A DNA stretch of 64,000 nucleotides from Shinisaurus crocodilurus (GCA_021292165.1 CM037877.1:32004197-32068196), one strand, 5' to 3'. Numbered from the stretch's first letter, positions 32,262 to 42,823 are shown. Notes: a model not told the origin generated them from the sequence alone. Made by a program: numbers and translations.

Positions 32262-34061
32262 TGTGGAGAGAAAGCCTGACAGGACACACACTTCACCCCA
32301 CAGTCAGGTGCATAATCTCTGCCCAAGGCAGAGGAGCTCAGTCCCAGGTATGCATTTGCATCTAAATAGTCTTCACCAAGCACCCTCAGTAAGTTGTCAA
32401 GACCAGGACACACATTTGCATTGGCCTCAATGGTCTTCCCCAAGCAGTCTCAAAGAGCTGCCAAGAACCCTCAATCACCCTACAAGCACCCAGGAGGAGC
32501 CATGAGCAAAGTGGCTCCAAAGAACCTCAGCACCCCTCCTGCTGGGTTGGACCGGTTAGTCCTGCCAACCAAGGGAGGGGTCAGGGATGAGAGGGGGGCA
32601 AGGGAGAGTGTAAAACAGCAACCCAGGCTCCCTTGAAGTTGTTGGGAACAAGGTGTGAGGCAGCACGGAGCATGTCGTCTGCTCAGGCCAACCCAGGATT
32701 CAACCCCCAAGCAGACCACCTGGGTACTTTGCCATAAGTCCGTCTGAGTTACAAGTGCTAGACTAGGGTAGATTCTTCAGTGTTAGATGAGAATAGTGTA
32801 GGCCAGTGATGGCGAACCTATGGCACGGGTGCCACAGCTGGCACGCAGGGACCTCTCTGTGGGCACTCGAGCCATTCATTGGTCACCAGATCGCGAAAAG
32901 ACCGTCTCCTTCTGCAAAACACTAATGATCTTGTTCTTTCTCACAGTGTGGGACAGAATGATTTTATTCTAGGATTCCTGTTACAGAATTCTTTTCTACA
33001 TTGTTATCACATTTAAAAGATTTTGAAGAATGATGCACAGAGCATGGCTTGGATGTAAAGCCCTAACAGTTGACCCGAGTGCTGCATGTGTTGCTCTCAA
33101 ACTAATGGAGTAGGAGCCAAGGTTTGACAAATTATCAGCATGCATGCAATAGCAAAAATCACATTAATTGTGCAAAAGCATGCCCAATGCAAACTTTTAC
33201 CTAATGCAGTGTTTGCAGTCCAAAACATAAAGTGTTTAAAATGTGTTAAGCACGTTTGGTTTTCTTGTTTATCTTGCTCATCCTAGTACAGGTTGACTTT
33301 TACTTTTACTAATCCGACACCTGTAGAAGCAGGGAAAGGACCCGGGGTAAAGCTTGCCCCATACAATTTCAGTCTGGCATATAATCATATTACAAGTTGA
33401 GAATCCCTTATCCATAAATACATGTGCCTAATTATTTAAAAAGTTTGTATAAATTCCCTTCAGGCTATGTGTACAATGTAGTACTATAATAATTTTTTGA
33501 GTTGATTTTTTTTTCCAACAAAAAAAAATTCCTGCTTAGCAGGGTTTGTATCATTGAAAGCTCTGTTATTGTGTTTTTCTTTTAAGACAAAAGATGTTAA
33601 TTAGTTTGGACAACTGTATGAGTTGTTTTTCTAAAACTAAAACCTTGGTATTCAGGTTTAATTGCAGTGTTGGCACTTTGAAATAAATAAGTTGGTTTTG
33701 TGTTGCAGTTTGGGCACTTGGGCTCAAAAAGGTTCGCCATCACTGGTGTAGGCTCTTTTTTTGTTTGATAGTCTGTCTGTGCATTGCAAGCTCCATCCCC
33801 TTTATTGTGTATTGCATTCCTTGCCTTAATTGGTTATTTACTATAACTTCCCTTATCTCCCTGACCTGATTCGCTCCATTAATCTCTGTAAATAAAGTCA
33901 GTTTCACTTTTGACTGAGCATAGTTTCGTTCTGACTCCAGTGCTTGATCCAGTGTGCTCAACCTAATTTGACCCAGGGAGCACTGACGGGAGCTCTGAGC
34001 TGTCATATTTAACCACTTAACTCCCGAACTCGCGGGAAAGGATCGGTGGCGGTCCTTCACA
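32262..34061 (+). mobile_element. Solo LTR, copy 2, with nested hAT
   Basis: It starts TGTGGAGAGAAAGCCTGACA and ends GGTCCTTCACA, clearly the same family as the LTR at 28237. AATAAAGTC near 33891 is the likely polyadenylation region. The flanking 5-bp duplication is ATTAC (32257-32261 and 34062-34066). Net length is about 850 bp after subtracting the nested hAT and its duplication. No internal proviral sequence remains. Confidence 0.87.
32804..33745. mobile_element. Nonautonomous hAT (Charlie-like) element
   Basis: The termini CAGTGATGGCGAACCT and AGGTTCGCCATCACTG are perfect 16-bp inverted repeats, flanked by a perfect 8-bp duplication, GTGTAGGC (32796-32803 and 33746-33753). The interior is AT-rich and has no intact transposase frame. 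It is inserted in the LTR at 32262-34061. Confidence 0.95.
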
Positions 34062-34066
34062 ATTAC

Positions 34067-34946
34067 TCATTGGATTGGATAATTTCATCATTTGTAGTGA
34101 AAATCATGCAATTTTGACTCAAATATAAGTACAAGCAGCTGCCAGAAAAAAGTCTACAGATTCAAACCAAGAGAAGATTAACTAAAGATATTGAAGTTAT
34201 GATTGCTACATTTTGCTGACATTGTCTCATAGCAGGAAGAAACTCCAGGTGCTGCTTTTCCCAATGGGCATATGAGGAAAACGTCACCTGCTGAATTTCT
34301 TCCTGTTAAAGGCAAAGGATCTGGCAATTGCCATAAAAAGGAACAGTAACAACAATAATTGAAACCTAGGAGTGAAAACAGGTAGTAATCTAAAATTAAA
34401 ATGGGTCATTTTGAGTCCAAACGTAACTTGGAATTACTCCCATTTATTGTCCATGATCAACGTTTACAGCTGTGATCCCAGAATGCCTTGTCAACAAGCT
34501 CTAGCAAAAAAAGGGGGGGGGATACATTCACAGCATGATGTTCTGTAATAGGCCTTTCTATGCATATTATAACAGCAGATTTTCCCCCTAGTGAATATTT
34601 TATAAATATTATATATTCATAGCATCAAAGGAGAAGGAAATTGTAAGGCCCACCTTGAAAATATTATACCAGTTATAATTAGAAGCATTATTGAAAAAGT
34701 GGAAGTGTGGTGGTTCTCCATTACTTTTTATTATTAAAATTACTTACTGAAATTAAAACTCTCAATTCCAGATCTGTTCACTTCTGAATGAATATCAGAT
34801 CACAACTTTTTAATTAAATTTTTGAAAGTAACAATGAACAGTGACAAATTTAAGTACACACATTTGAATCAATTTCTTTACAGTCTTTCTGATCACTCAG
34901 GATCTCTATTTGGTACAAGCAAGATTTTCCGATAAGTTATCACTCA
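34067..34946. other. Unassigned AT-rich spacer
   Basis: I see nothing recognisable beyond short poly-G and AT-rich runs. The right end may belong to the 3' UTR of the adjacent L1 fragment on the - strand. Confidence 0.35.
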
Positions 34947-35420
34947 TCATCCGAACAGATCATGCCATAGAGTTCCATGGGTCTTAGGAGGTTGTTGTGT
35001 ATTTTTCTCAGTATTAGCAAGTTCAATAACTGGATACCATATTCCATTAAAAGTGTCAATTTCTACATGGCCTCTTTGTTTCTTAAGATGTTTAGTGAGT
35101 TTCTTCATTAATGCAAAGCCCCAAATTTTCTGTTTCCATATGTTAAAAAAAAGTTCATTTGCTGATTTCCAGTTAGCACCTATGACCAACCTGGCTGCTA
35201 TCCAGAAAAACACCAGGAGCTCTTTATGTCTTATTTGTGTATTAGAGTCCATATAAAGAGATAGCAGTCCCAGTTTTGCAGATAGTGTTATATCTTGTTG
35301 TGTGACATCACTGGCAAAGGCAAAGACCTGGACCCCAAACCTTTGCACCAGTGGGCAATTCCACCACATAAGCAGATTGGTGAGATCACAACTTTTAAAA
35401 GAGCTATACTTCTCTGAAAA
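34947..35420 (-). pseudogene. L1-type LINE ORF2 C-terminal fragment
   Basis: A 140-codon frame (34947-35369) begins MWWNCPLVQRFGVQVFAFAS, the CP.V..FW..V signature of the L1 ORF2 C-terminal zinc-finger-like region. It continues with LSAKLGLLSLY, AARLVIGANWKSA, IWGFALMKKLTKHLK and a FNGIWYPVI ending, all in the order typical of L1 ORF2 C-termini. The upstream reverse transcriptase is missing, and a frame change near 35370 leads into further related sequence. It is a dead fragment, and the clade assignment is from remembered family pattern. Confidence 0.75.
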
Positions 35421-35447
35421 ATCAATCCTGAGATAACCAATACCAGT

Positions 35448-35451
<4 letters not shown>

Positions 35452-35494
<43 letters not shown>
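35452..35494. repeat. (ATC)n microsatellite
   Basis: About fourteen ATC units. Confidence 0.97.
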
Positions 35495-35497
<3 letters not shown>

Positions 35498-35559
35498 CTC
35501 TACCTCTACACCAGTTTCAGTTATCTCAAGAATTGCCTCCTGCTATGAACCTGCCATCT

Positions 35560-36135
35560 ACTGAGGCTCTGCTCCAGGTCCTGTAGCTGTAACAGTCCTG
35601 TAACAGAAGTACAGTAGTAGGTGGGCATGAAAGACAGGGTCTTTTCTGTTGTGGCACCCAGTATTTAGAATGCCCTCCTAAGGAATGTCTGCCTGGCCCT
35701 TTCATTGTTCATTCCAGCAGGGTGGTAAGGCTGTTCTCTTCCAATGTGTGTATGGGTTAGTGTGGTGGTGGGGTGGTGGTTTGCTGCTACGGTATAAAAA
35801 TGAAACCTGACTGTTGCTGTTTTTAGTCTGATTAGGGGTTGCTGAGTTGTTTTAGAGTATTTATTTATTTATAAGATTTATATACCACCTTTCTACAAAT
35901 GTCACCAAGTCAGTGTACAACAATGCAAATAAAAACAATAACACATAAAAAACAGAAAAAGCAATAAAACGTATTCAAGCAGTTATTCACAATTTAAAAG
36001 ACCAAATTAAAAGTAACTTTTAACCATATATATATGATATTATTGTTTTAGATTGCTATGTTTTATAATGCTACCATTTGCCTTCTTGAATATTCTAACA
36101 CAAAGCTGGGATATACATTTTTTGAATAAATAATT
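35560..36135 (+). mobile_element. L2-type LINE 3' region
   Basis: GGTCTTTTCTGTTGTGGCAC and TAGAATGCCCTCC, followed at the end by CAAAGCTGGGATATACATTT and GAATAAATAA, match the L2 terminal coding and 3' UTR pattern. A reversed L2-like tail (TATTTATTTATAAGATTTAT) is nested at about 35857-35990. Confidence 0.7.
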
Positions 36136-36584
36136 GTAATACTTTAATAATTTCCAAGCAAACTGAATCTGAGTAAAGCAAAAGAGCCCATATTACTCAA
36201 TAAAAGAAGTAGGCAGGAACAGAGACATACCAAATTTTGGCAAAACATTTTAGCCATATTCATCACAGAGTAGAGACAAAAAGATTATGGACGTGCATCT
36301 ATAATGTTCGGTGGACTTTCACCATTGCTTACACTATGGCCATCCACACAAATCTCAAGGTTCTGTTCCCTGAATGGGTGTAGATGTAAATTGCAGCACC
36401 TCGCATCCAAGGAGGGGCAGGCAAGAATGACTAAAGGAGGACCAACCAGAGGAAGGTGGTGCACTTAACCCAAAACCTCAAAGATGCTCTGCATTCATAC
36501 AAAGGATTAGAAGTTAGGGCTGCATTAATGGAACATCTTCTCTAGACCTCTTCTAACTAACTGTAAAGCTTCTTCAGATCTTCT
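36136..36584. other. Unassigned spacer
   Basis: No gene or element was recognised. Confidence 0.35.
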
Positions 36585-36668
36585 AGAACCAGCCAGCATG
36601 GCTAATGGCAAGGGATTCTGGGAGCTGTAGTCCAGCAACATCTGGGGACCCAAGGTTGGTGAGCCCTG
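36585..36668. repeat. Half copy of CATCTGGAGGGCACC MITE
   Basis: CCAGCCAGCATGGCTAATGG, then GGAGCTGTAGTCCAGCAACA and TCTGGGGACCCAAGGTTGG, are the right half of the foldback family. The left half is absent. Confidence 0.7.
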
Positions 36669-36785
36669 TTCTAGAACAAATACACCTCTTTTCCCAGCTG
36701 GCCGTGCAATGTTGGCAGCCTGTATCCACAAACTCTGAATGGCAGCTTTCCAGAATTAAAGAGGTAGATTAAGACTGTAATCCAG

Positions 36786-36838
36786 AGGTGGAGAACCTTT
36801 CTTGGCCCAGGGGCCAAATTCTAGTTTGGGAAGGGTCT
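36786..36838. repeat. hAT end fragment
   Basis: GAGGTGGAGAACCTTTCTTG and GCCCAGGGGCCAAATTC resemble one terminus of a hAT MITE. No partner end was found nearby. Confidence 0.45.
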
Positions 36839-36979
36839 TCTCATACCTATTCTCATGCTTCCTGTGCTCCTCTACATCTTTCTGTTGTGCCCCTCCCCAG
36901 ATGGGGGGTGGTGGTCTTCATGGGATGAGCATAGATATGAATTTAACACCAACCCTGATTCCAGCAATATTGTCTCACT

Positions 36980-37147
36980 CAGGGCCGGTGCAAGGCAGTT
37001 TGGTGCAGTTTGGTGCCCTAGGCAAGATCAGATATTTAGCGCCCCCCCGCCCTTCCCACTTGAGCCCTCCCTCCCTATTTCTGGCACCCCCTTTAGCCCT
37101 GCGCCCTAGGCAGCTGCCTAGTTGGCCTAATGGTAGCACCGGCCCTG
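36980..37147. mobile_element. hAT family 'CAGGGCCGGTGC', short MITE copy C
   Basis: The termini CAGGGCCGGTGC and GCACCGGCCCTG are perfect inverted repeats. Flanks GTCTCACT and GTGTCACT form an 8-bp duplication with one change. The 168-bp body keeps only the subterminal regions found in copies A and B, in the opposite orientation. It is an internal-deletion derivative. Confidence 0.93.
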
Positions 37148-37159
37148 GTGTCACTGCTC

Positions 37160-37600
37160 TGTGAACACCAGTGGCAAATCAATATTATAGCTCTTTCTGG
37201 GTCAGACTGTAAATCTCAGTGCCTTCAGCATTTCCGTTGTTTTTAATGGTTCTCGATTGCAGCAGAACCTAGCTGCAATTAGACGTACATAAATGATATA
37301 TATTGATTGCATTGTTATATAAATATGAATTGCAGCTTAATCTGCTCTCATCACTTGAAAGTTAGTAAGGGACTTTTTCCATGTTTGCATCTAAGTAATT
37401 TGTTTTTCCACATGAATACTTGCAGCAATTAGCTTAGCCTGTGGAGAGGAAAATATGAAAGAAAACTTCCAAGAGGTAAAATAAATAAACATAAATATCA
37501 CTTTCGCAATTTAAAACCACCCCATAAAAGCTAATTGTGCAGGGGAAAAATATAGGGAAATATATAGGTAGAATAATTTATACTTTCTTCTCAGAAAACA
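37160..37600. other. Repeat-free AT-rich island
   Basis: It lacks any transposon signature and is rich in homeodomain-like AATTA and TAAT motifs. It could be a conserved noncoding element. This is unsupported without a cross-species alignment. Confidence 0.25.
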
Positions 37601-38194
37601 GTTTACAAGAATAAAAGTTCAGAAGTTATACAGGAGCAATCTGAATAATTACAAGGCTCTTTGCAAGGAACAGCTGCAGGGCTTTCCCTGCTCCGCCTAT
37701 GTCTTTGTTGCCCACGCAAAGCAGTGAACAATCCCACATGGTTTCCCAAGGCAAGCATGCAAAACTGCTTATGCCTATATGGTCTAGGTTCATTGTAACT
37801 ACTCGCTTCTGTCCAGTGAATGCAATCCTTGTGTATACACCAGCTTCTGTTTGCAGATCTGCTGCACCAAGTGTGCAAAAAGGTGCAGCACCGAATGGAA
37901 AAAGGTATGGAGAGCAATAATTCAATAACTCATACCCTGCATATATCCCCAGGTGGGAAGCCGTGCACAAGCTTTTTGTGTACTGGCTATTGCTTATTCA
38001 CAGGGTGAAGTATGCCAATCCCACCACTGATCCAGAACTGATAACATGAACCTGGACTAGGAGGCTCTATTCCAGTCTCAAAAAGGCAAGGAGCCCAGAA
38101 ACCGCATGTCAACCTTTACGTGTATGCATTACCTTCTGGCTAAGCCGATTGTTAATGGCTTGTATCCAATGTCTAGTCTAGTCTAACTTAAGAC
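37601..38194. other. Unassigned spacer
   Basis: Open frames exist on both strands around 37603-37970, but none has a recognisable domain or splice context. They are treated as chance. Confidence 0.3.
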
Positions 38195-38750
38195 CAGGAC
38201 CGGTGCAGGGCAGTTTGGCGCCCTAGGCGAAATTATATTTAGCGCCCCCCCCTCTCGTGCTGTGGGGGGGGCTCTGGAGCAAAGCAGCCCTGCTCTGCAA
38301 ACCACCACCCCCGCAGCCGCCGCCACCGCCGCCACCCCCCTGCCCCCTACCTTCCCTCCGCCCCCTACCTTCCCCCCGCCCTGGCCACCACCTCCGAGGA
38401 GGAGGAAGTGATGCGACGGGACCCCCACGCTCTGTTTTTGGCCGGGGAAACCAGGGCAACAGGGCTGTTTAAGCCCTGTTGCCCTGGTTCCTCCCGCCAA
38501 AACAATGCGGGCGGGGCCCCGGAAGCGGCGCGGAGAAGGTAGGTGGCGGAGGGGTTGGGGGGGTGGCAGTGGTGGCGGGGGGTGGCCCGGCGGTGGCAGC
38601 GGCGGCGGCGGGCAGCCCGGCGGCGGCGGGCAGGAGGGAGACGGCTTGGCAGCGGCGGCAGCAGCGAAGAGTAGCGCAGCGTTTCTGCTCCCTCTTCAGC
38701 CATGTGCCCTAGGCAACCGCCTAGTTTGCCTAGCGGTAGCGCCGGCCCTG
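38195..38750. mobile_element. hAT family 'CAGG(G/A)CCGGTGC', medium copy D with GC-rich cargo
   Basis: The ends CAGGACCGGTGC and GCGCCGGCCCTG are inverted repeats, flanked by a perfect 8-bp duplication, CTTAAGAC (38187-38194 and 38751-38758). Subterminal GCGCCCTAGGC/GCCTAGTTTGCCTAG blocks match the other copies. The GC-rich interior holds a 17-bp-arm palindrome at 38450-38488. It also has blocks (AAAAACAGAGCG and GTCCCGTCGCATCACTTCC on the - strand) shared with the unrelated element at 24517-25992. Confidence 0.93.
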
Positions 38751-38792
38751 CTTAAGACCCATTAATTTCAGTGGCTCTACTCTAAGTAGGAC

Positions 38793-38938
38793 CAGGGCTT
38801 TTTTTCTGGTGGAACTCACCGGAACTGAGTTCCAGCACCTTTTCTTCTATTAATTGCATTACAATTTAATCGCCATCTACTCCCGAGGAAATGTAATCCA
38901 AGAGTTCCGGTACCTTTTTCTCCAGAAAAAAAGCACTG
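38793..38938. mobile_element. hAT MITE (CTTTTTTTCTGG termini)
   Basis: The ends CAGGGCTTTTTTTCTGG and CCAGAAAAAAAGCACTG are inverted repeats with one mismatch. A perfect 8-bp duplication, AGTAGGAC, flanks the 146-bp element (38785-38792 and 38939-38946). Confidence 0.93.
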
Positions 38939-39294
38939 AGTAGGACTAACACTGGATACAATCCTTTCTTTCCCCTTCCCAATCCTCTGCATCCTGCCAA
39001 CCCCCATACTGCTTCCTAAAAGTTAAACATTCCTCCAAAGGAATGGTCAGTTGTCTTGAGTGCCATTTTCTTGGTGGAAAGGTGGGGTATAAAATGAATG
39101 AATGAGTGATCTGGCTGGGAATGCTCTCTGTTTATACATTAATGTAAAACAGAACACACACACATAGTGACTAGAAGCCCAGGAATCTTTTCTCCAGGGA
39201 TCCACACTGAAACATTGCAAGAGAAATCTTGAGAACCTCTGCCTTTCATTCCACCTACCCTCTTTCCACCTACCCTCTTTCTTGGGTGCTGCTA

Positions 39295-39385
39295 GGCCAG
39301 CTTTCGCCAAGCTGGTGTCCTCCAGATGTGTTGCATTGCAGCTCGCATAATTCCCAACGTGCGTGGCCATTGCCTGCAATTGCTT
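39295..39385. repeat. Half copy of CATCTGGAGGGCACC MITE
   Basis: CCAGCTTTCGCCAAGCTGGT and GTCCTCCAGATGTGTTGCAT, then GTGCGTGGCCATTGCCTG, represent the left half of the foldback family. Confidence 0.65.
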
Positions 39386-40170
39386 TTGCCTGCCATGCTC
39401 CGATCTTCAGTCAGTCATGCGGACTTAAGGACAGGTATGTTTTGTAACTCATTCATTTACAAAACCACCCCACCCCCCAATCTTCTGGTTGGATTTCAGT
39501 CATGTCTGTCACTTCTCTGATATCCTCTCTTCCATATTAGATCATTCACTCAATTGTCAGAGCAACTACAGAGCACATGTTTGCTTCTCTGTCTTTTCTA
39601 AACCACTTTTGCATATGCTTGCTAGGATTACTAATATCTATGGTATTTTTAACTCTGAAAATGCTGTTTTTCATTTAAAGTCTCTAAAAAATGTTTAACC
39701 CGATACATTTTAACTCTAATAAATAATTCTTGTTATTATTTTGAAATTCCTTGACTCTGGCTTCTTTATTCTTTTAAAGAAGGTGCCCATTCCCAGTTGT
39801 GCTCATTGAATCAAAGTTTAAAAGATCCCATACATGTCTTTGGACTGAACGTGTGAATGTACACAGCGGCATGTGTAACTCTTCTGCTACTCCTACCAGT
39901 CCATTTGGTTTAGTGTCTGTCATGATTACTAGTACTAGCTCTGAAATGGCGTAAAGCAGGTTAGCCCAAAAAATGTAAAGAGAAAACACTGTTTCGTCTT
40001 CACTTTCATTAGAATTAACAAATCCTGTAAATGACTACTAGACAATCTATTAACAGTTTTTTGAACCTTCTCTGTCCTTTCCTTCAAGTCTCTCCTTAAA
40101 ACATACCATTTCCAAGTGGCCTTTGGCTTAATCTTCATTCCCAAATGTTATCAAGCTTTAACAGGTAAGC
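39386..40170. other. Unassigned spacer
   Basis: No gene or element was recognised. Short open frames only. Confidence 0.35.
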
Positions 40171-40335
40171 AAAATGATTCATTTTGGAGTAGCCACATTA
40201 GTCTGTTCCAGGGAAAACAACATGGTGTCCTGTGGCACATTAAAGGCTAACAAATTTATTCTGGAATAAGCTTTTGTGGCCACTGTATATTGCATCAGAT
40301 GCAGGTGGACAGTGTCCATGAAAATTTATGCCAGA
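40171..40335 (+). repeat. Interspersed repeat with GTTAGTCTG...TTAAAGGCTAACA signature
   Basis: TAGCCACATTAGTCTGTTCC, GTGTCCTGTGGCACATTAAA and AAGCTTTTGTGGCCACTGTA, in that order, match a repeat common in reptile genomes. A second copy is at 53644-53770. I cannot assign its class. Confidence 0.6.
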
Positions 40336-40744
40336 AGGGCAGCCCCATCCTGTGTGGATGCCCCTAACCATAACCCTCTGAACCTAGGAGATTATGGGCA
40401 TCCTACTGAGGGCAGGGGGAGCGCGGCGGATAGGATTGCTGCCGTGCTCCCCTCACCCTCAAAAACATTTAGACGGCGAATTTCAGCTGCTGTCTAAATG
40501 TTTTACCACTCCTCACGAGGAGGAGAGGGTGAGGGCTCCTCAGAAGCCGGCAGTGCCTTGCTCCTCCCTTCCCCGCCCCCACAAATGACCCCTCCACATT
40601 CAGTCCCCACGCCAGCTGTGAGGTGGGGTGGGGCACTCTGCGCTCAGACTCCCCATTGCAATCTCGGAAGGGATTTCTGAGGTCGCAGTGGGGAGTCCAA
40701 ATTCTCCTATGGCCCCCCAGACAAGGTTGGAGGGCCATAGGATT
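40336..40744. other. Unassigned GC-richer spacer
   Basis: It contains an imperfect inverted pair (AACATTTAGACGGCGAATTT and CAGCTGCTGTCTAAATGTT). It may be a diverged DNA transposon, but the ends are unclear. Confidence 0.3.
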
Positions 40745-41165
40745 GCACCCTAAATTTGTTATTTATTTATTTTATTTATTCATTCAACTTCTATCCCACC
40801 TATATAAAAAATACCCTAGGTGGCATACAAGATTATAACCAATTTACACCAAAGAAATGTACAATAAAAACACAACAAATACCATTAAGAATAAAAACAA
40901 GATGAAAATTCCATAAAAATTAATAAAATTCCAAAAGTGTGATAAAACACTATGAAAGGAAGGCTTGCCAAAATAGTCAACTCTTCAGTGCCTGCTCAAA
41001 AACATTCAAAGAAGTCAATAGATGCATTTCAATCGGCAAATCATTCCACAACTGAGGGGCAGCAAAAGAAAAGGTCCTTCGACGTACAGCTGCCAGTCTC
41101 ACATTAGGCAGCTGCCTGCAACAGATTGCTCTCAGAGGACTGTAAGTGGTGTGGTGGAACATAGG
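40745..41165 (-). pseudogene. L2-type LINE C-terminus and 3' end
   Basis: A 61-codon - strand frame (40977-41162) contains RAICCRQLPNVRLAAVRRRT and FSFAAPQLWNDLPIEM, the characteristic end of L2/CR1-type reverse transcriptase ORFs (R.FS.AAP.LWN.LP). It is followed by the 3' UTR and a TTTATTTATT tail at 40755-40780. It is 5'-truncated and non-functional. Confidence 0.8.
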
Positions 41166-41433
41166 GGAGGAGGTGCCATAAGTGTCTTTGTTGTAAAATT
41201 AGCAGGGGCTTGAAGCTCCTTCCATACCAGAAAAGCTACAACATATGGGGCTTTTTAGTTTAGAAAATGGGTGACTAAGGCAAAACGTTATAAAATGATG
41301 CATTGGACAGAGAAAGTGTATAAAGAGATTTCCCCCCATCTTATAATACTAGAACTTGAGGTTATTCAATGAAACTGATTGGCAGGAAGTTCAGGACAGA
41401 TAAAAGAAAGTATATTTTTGCACAACAGGTATG

Positions 41434-41675
41434 GCTGGATCTAGACTTAGTCATACCTAGAGTAGACCCATTGAAATCAATGGAACTTAAGTTAGTTAGG
41501 GCGGAATCCTATGCAAGTTTAGACAAAAAAAGGGCCTACAACTCCCAGCATGCGCCAGCCAGCATAGCTGGTTGGGGCATGCTGGGAGTTGTAGGCCTTT
41601 TTTCTGTCTAAACTTGCATAGGATTCCGCCCTAACTAACTTAAGTCCTATTACTTAGCTAAGTCTGGATCCAACC
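41434..41675. mobile_element. Outer MITE with nested palindrome
   Basis: The outer ends GGCTGGATCTAGACTTAG and CTAAGTCTGGATCC form an imperfect inverted repeat. A second, almost perfect palindrome fills the centre (41485-41645). This suggests one foldback element inserted in another. Confidence 0.55.
41485..41645. repeat. Near-perfect foldback MITE (GGCGGAATCCTATGCAAG)
   Basis: The left arm GGCGGAATCCTATGCAAGTT reads as its exact inverse AACTTGCATAGGATTCCGCC on the right. Arms of about 75 bp surround the centre CCAGCATAGCTGG. Relatives are at 63353-63488 and, as a half copy, 49345-49425. Confidence 0.85.
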
Positions 41676-41677
41676 CA

Positions 41678-41843
41678 CAGGACCGGTGCAAGGCAGTTTG
41701 GTGCCCTAGCCAAGATCAGATATTTAGCGCCCCCCCCTTCCCACTTGAGAGCACTGTATTTTTTTTCAAGGCATTTCTGGCGCCCCCTTTAGCCTTGCGC
41801 CCTAGGCAGCTGGCTAGTTGGCCTAATGGTAGCACTGGTCCTG
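41678..41843. mobile_element. hAT family 'CAGG(G/A)CCGGTGC', short MITE copy E
   Basis: The ends CAGGACCGGTGC and GCACTGGTCCTG are inverted repeats with one mismatch. Flanks CCAACCCA and CCAACTCA match at 7 of 8 positions. The 166-bp body is close to copy C at 36980. Confidence 0.92.
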
Positions 41844-42218
41844 CCAACTCATAATTAATTTGTGAAATTCACTGCTGCAAGATGTGGTGATAGTCACTAC
41901 TTTTAAGGGGAATTAGACAAATCCATGGAAGAAAAAGCTATCAATGGCTACTAGTCATCATGTCTATATGCGACCCCCAGGTTTAGAGACAGTGATGTCA
42001 CTGAATACCAGCCTCTGGGGGGCAAAGTGCTTGCCTTGTGGGCTTCCCAGAAGAATCTGCTTGGCCACTATGGGAAACAGTATGGTGAACCTTTGGTGTA
42101 ACGCGGCAGTACTTCCCTTATGTTTGTGCATAAGTAATTACATTTATTATTATTTAATTTATTCCTATTGTTTGTTATTATCATGAACTACCCCACAGTT
42201 GTTTTACTGAAGCTAGTA

Positions 42219-42467
42219 CAGTAATACTTGGATTGCAAGTAACTTGGTTTGAGAGCGTTTTGCAAGACAAGCAAATTTTTAAATATTTATTTATTTATTT
42301 ATTACTTGATATACAAGCGACGTCTTGCAAGACAAGTACTGTAGTACGGCTTAAATTAAAAATCTCTGTACAAATTTTTTTGGGGGGATTTCGTTTTGAT
42401 ATAAGAGTGTTTTGGATTACAAGCACGTTTCCGGAACGAATTATGCTCTCAATCCAAGGCATGACTG
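42219..42467. mobile_element. Tigger/pogo-like MITE
   Basis: The ends CAGTAATACTTGGATTGCAA and TCAATCCAAGGCATGACTG are imperfect inverted repeats flanked by TA dinucleotides. GAGAGCGTTTTGCAAGACAA in the body resembles Tigger-family subterminal sequence. There is no transposase frame. Confidence 0.65.
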
Positions 42468-42484
42468 TATACAACATTTTAAAG

Positions 42485-42823
42485 CAGGGTTGCAATGATT
42501 TAAATCATTGATGAAATCATCAATAAAAATCGATTTTTTGGGGGCGGGGATCATGGTTTTTTGCAACCCTGTCATGTAGGTAGCCTAGTAACCGATAATA
42601 CTGGTAATGTTTTAAAAAATGAGGAAAGTGTTTTCTGTATAATTTGGTGTTCTTAACTATTAAGTGTAGGCTATTTGTACATGTGGTTGCCTGAAACTTT
42701 GAAAATAATTTTACTAAAAAAAGTTTGGGGGTGAATTGAAAAAAATATATCATTGATTTACATTTAAAAAATTAATTTTGTTGATTTTTTGCAAAAAAAA
42801 AATCATGATTTTTTGCAACCCTG
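42485..42823. mobile_element. hAT-like element (CAGGGTTGCAA termini)
   Basis: It starts CAGGGTTGCAATGATTT and ends CATGATTTTTTGCAACCCTG. A third copy of the right terminus lies internally at about 42553-42572. The bases TTAAAG flank both sides, which is shorter than the usual 8 bp. The interior is AT-rich with no ORF. Confidence 0.7.

Noticed and set aside
28237..34061. A complete endogenous retrovirus between the two LTRs
   Set aside because: Each LTR has its own 5-bp duplication, and the sequence between them holds a MITE, a host exon and a microsatellite. They are two separate solo LTRs.
34947..35369. Possible host gene of 140 codons
   Set aside because: The residue pattern is that of the L1 ORF2 C-terminus, so it is a LINE fragment.
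35452..35494. CRISPR-like array or coded poly-Met tract
   Set aside because: It is a simple (ATC)n microsatellite without spacers. The poly-Met frame is an artefact.
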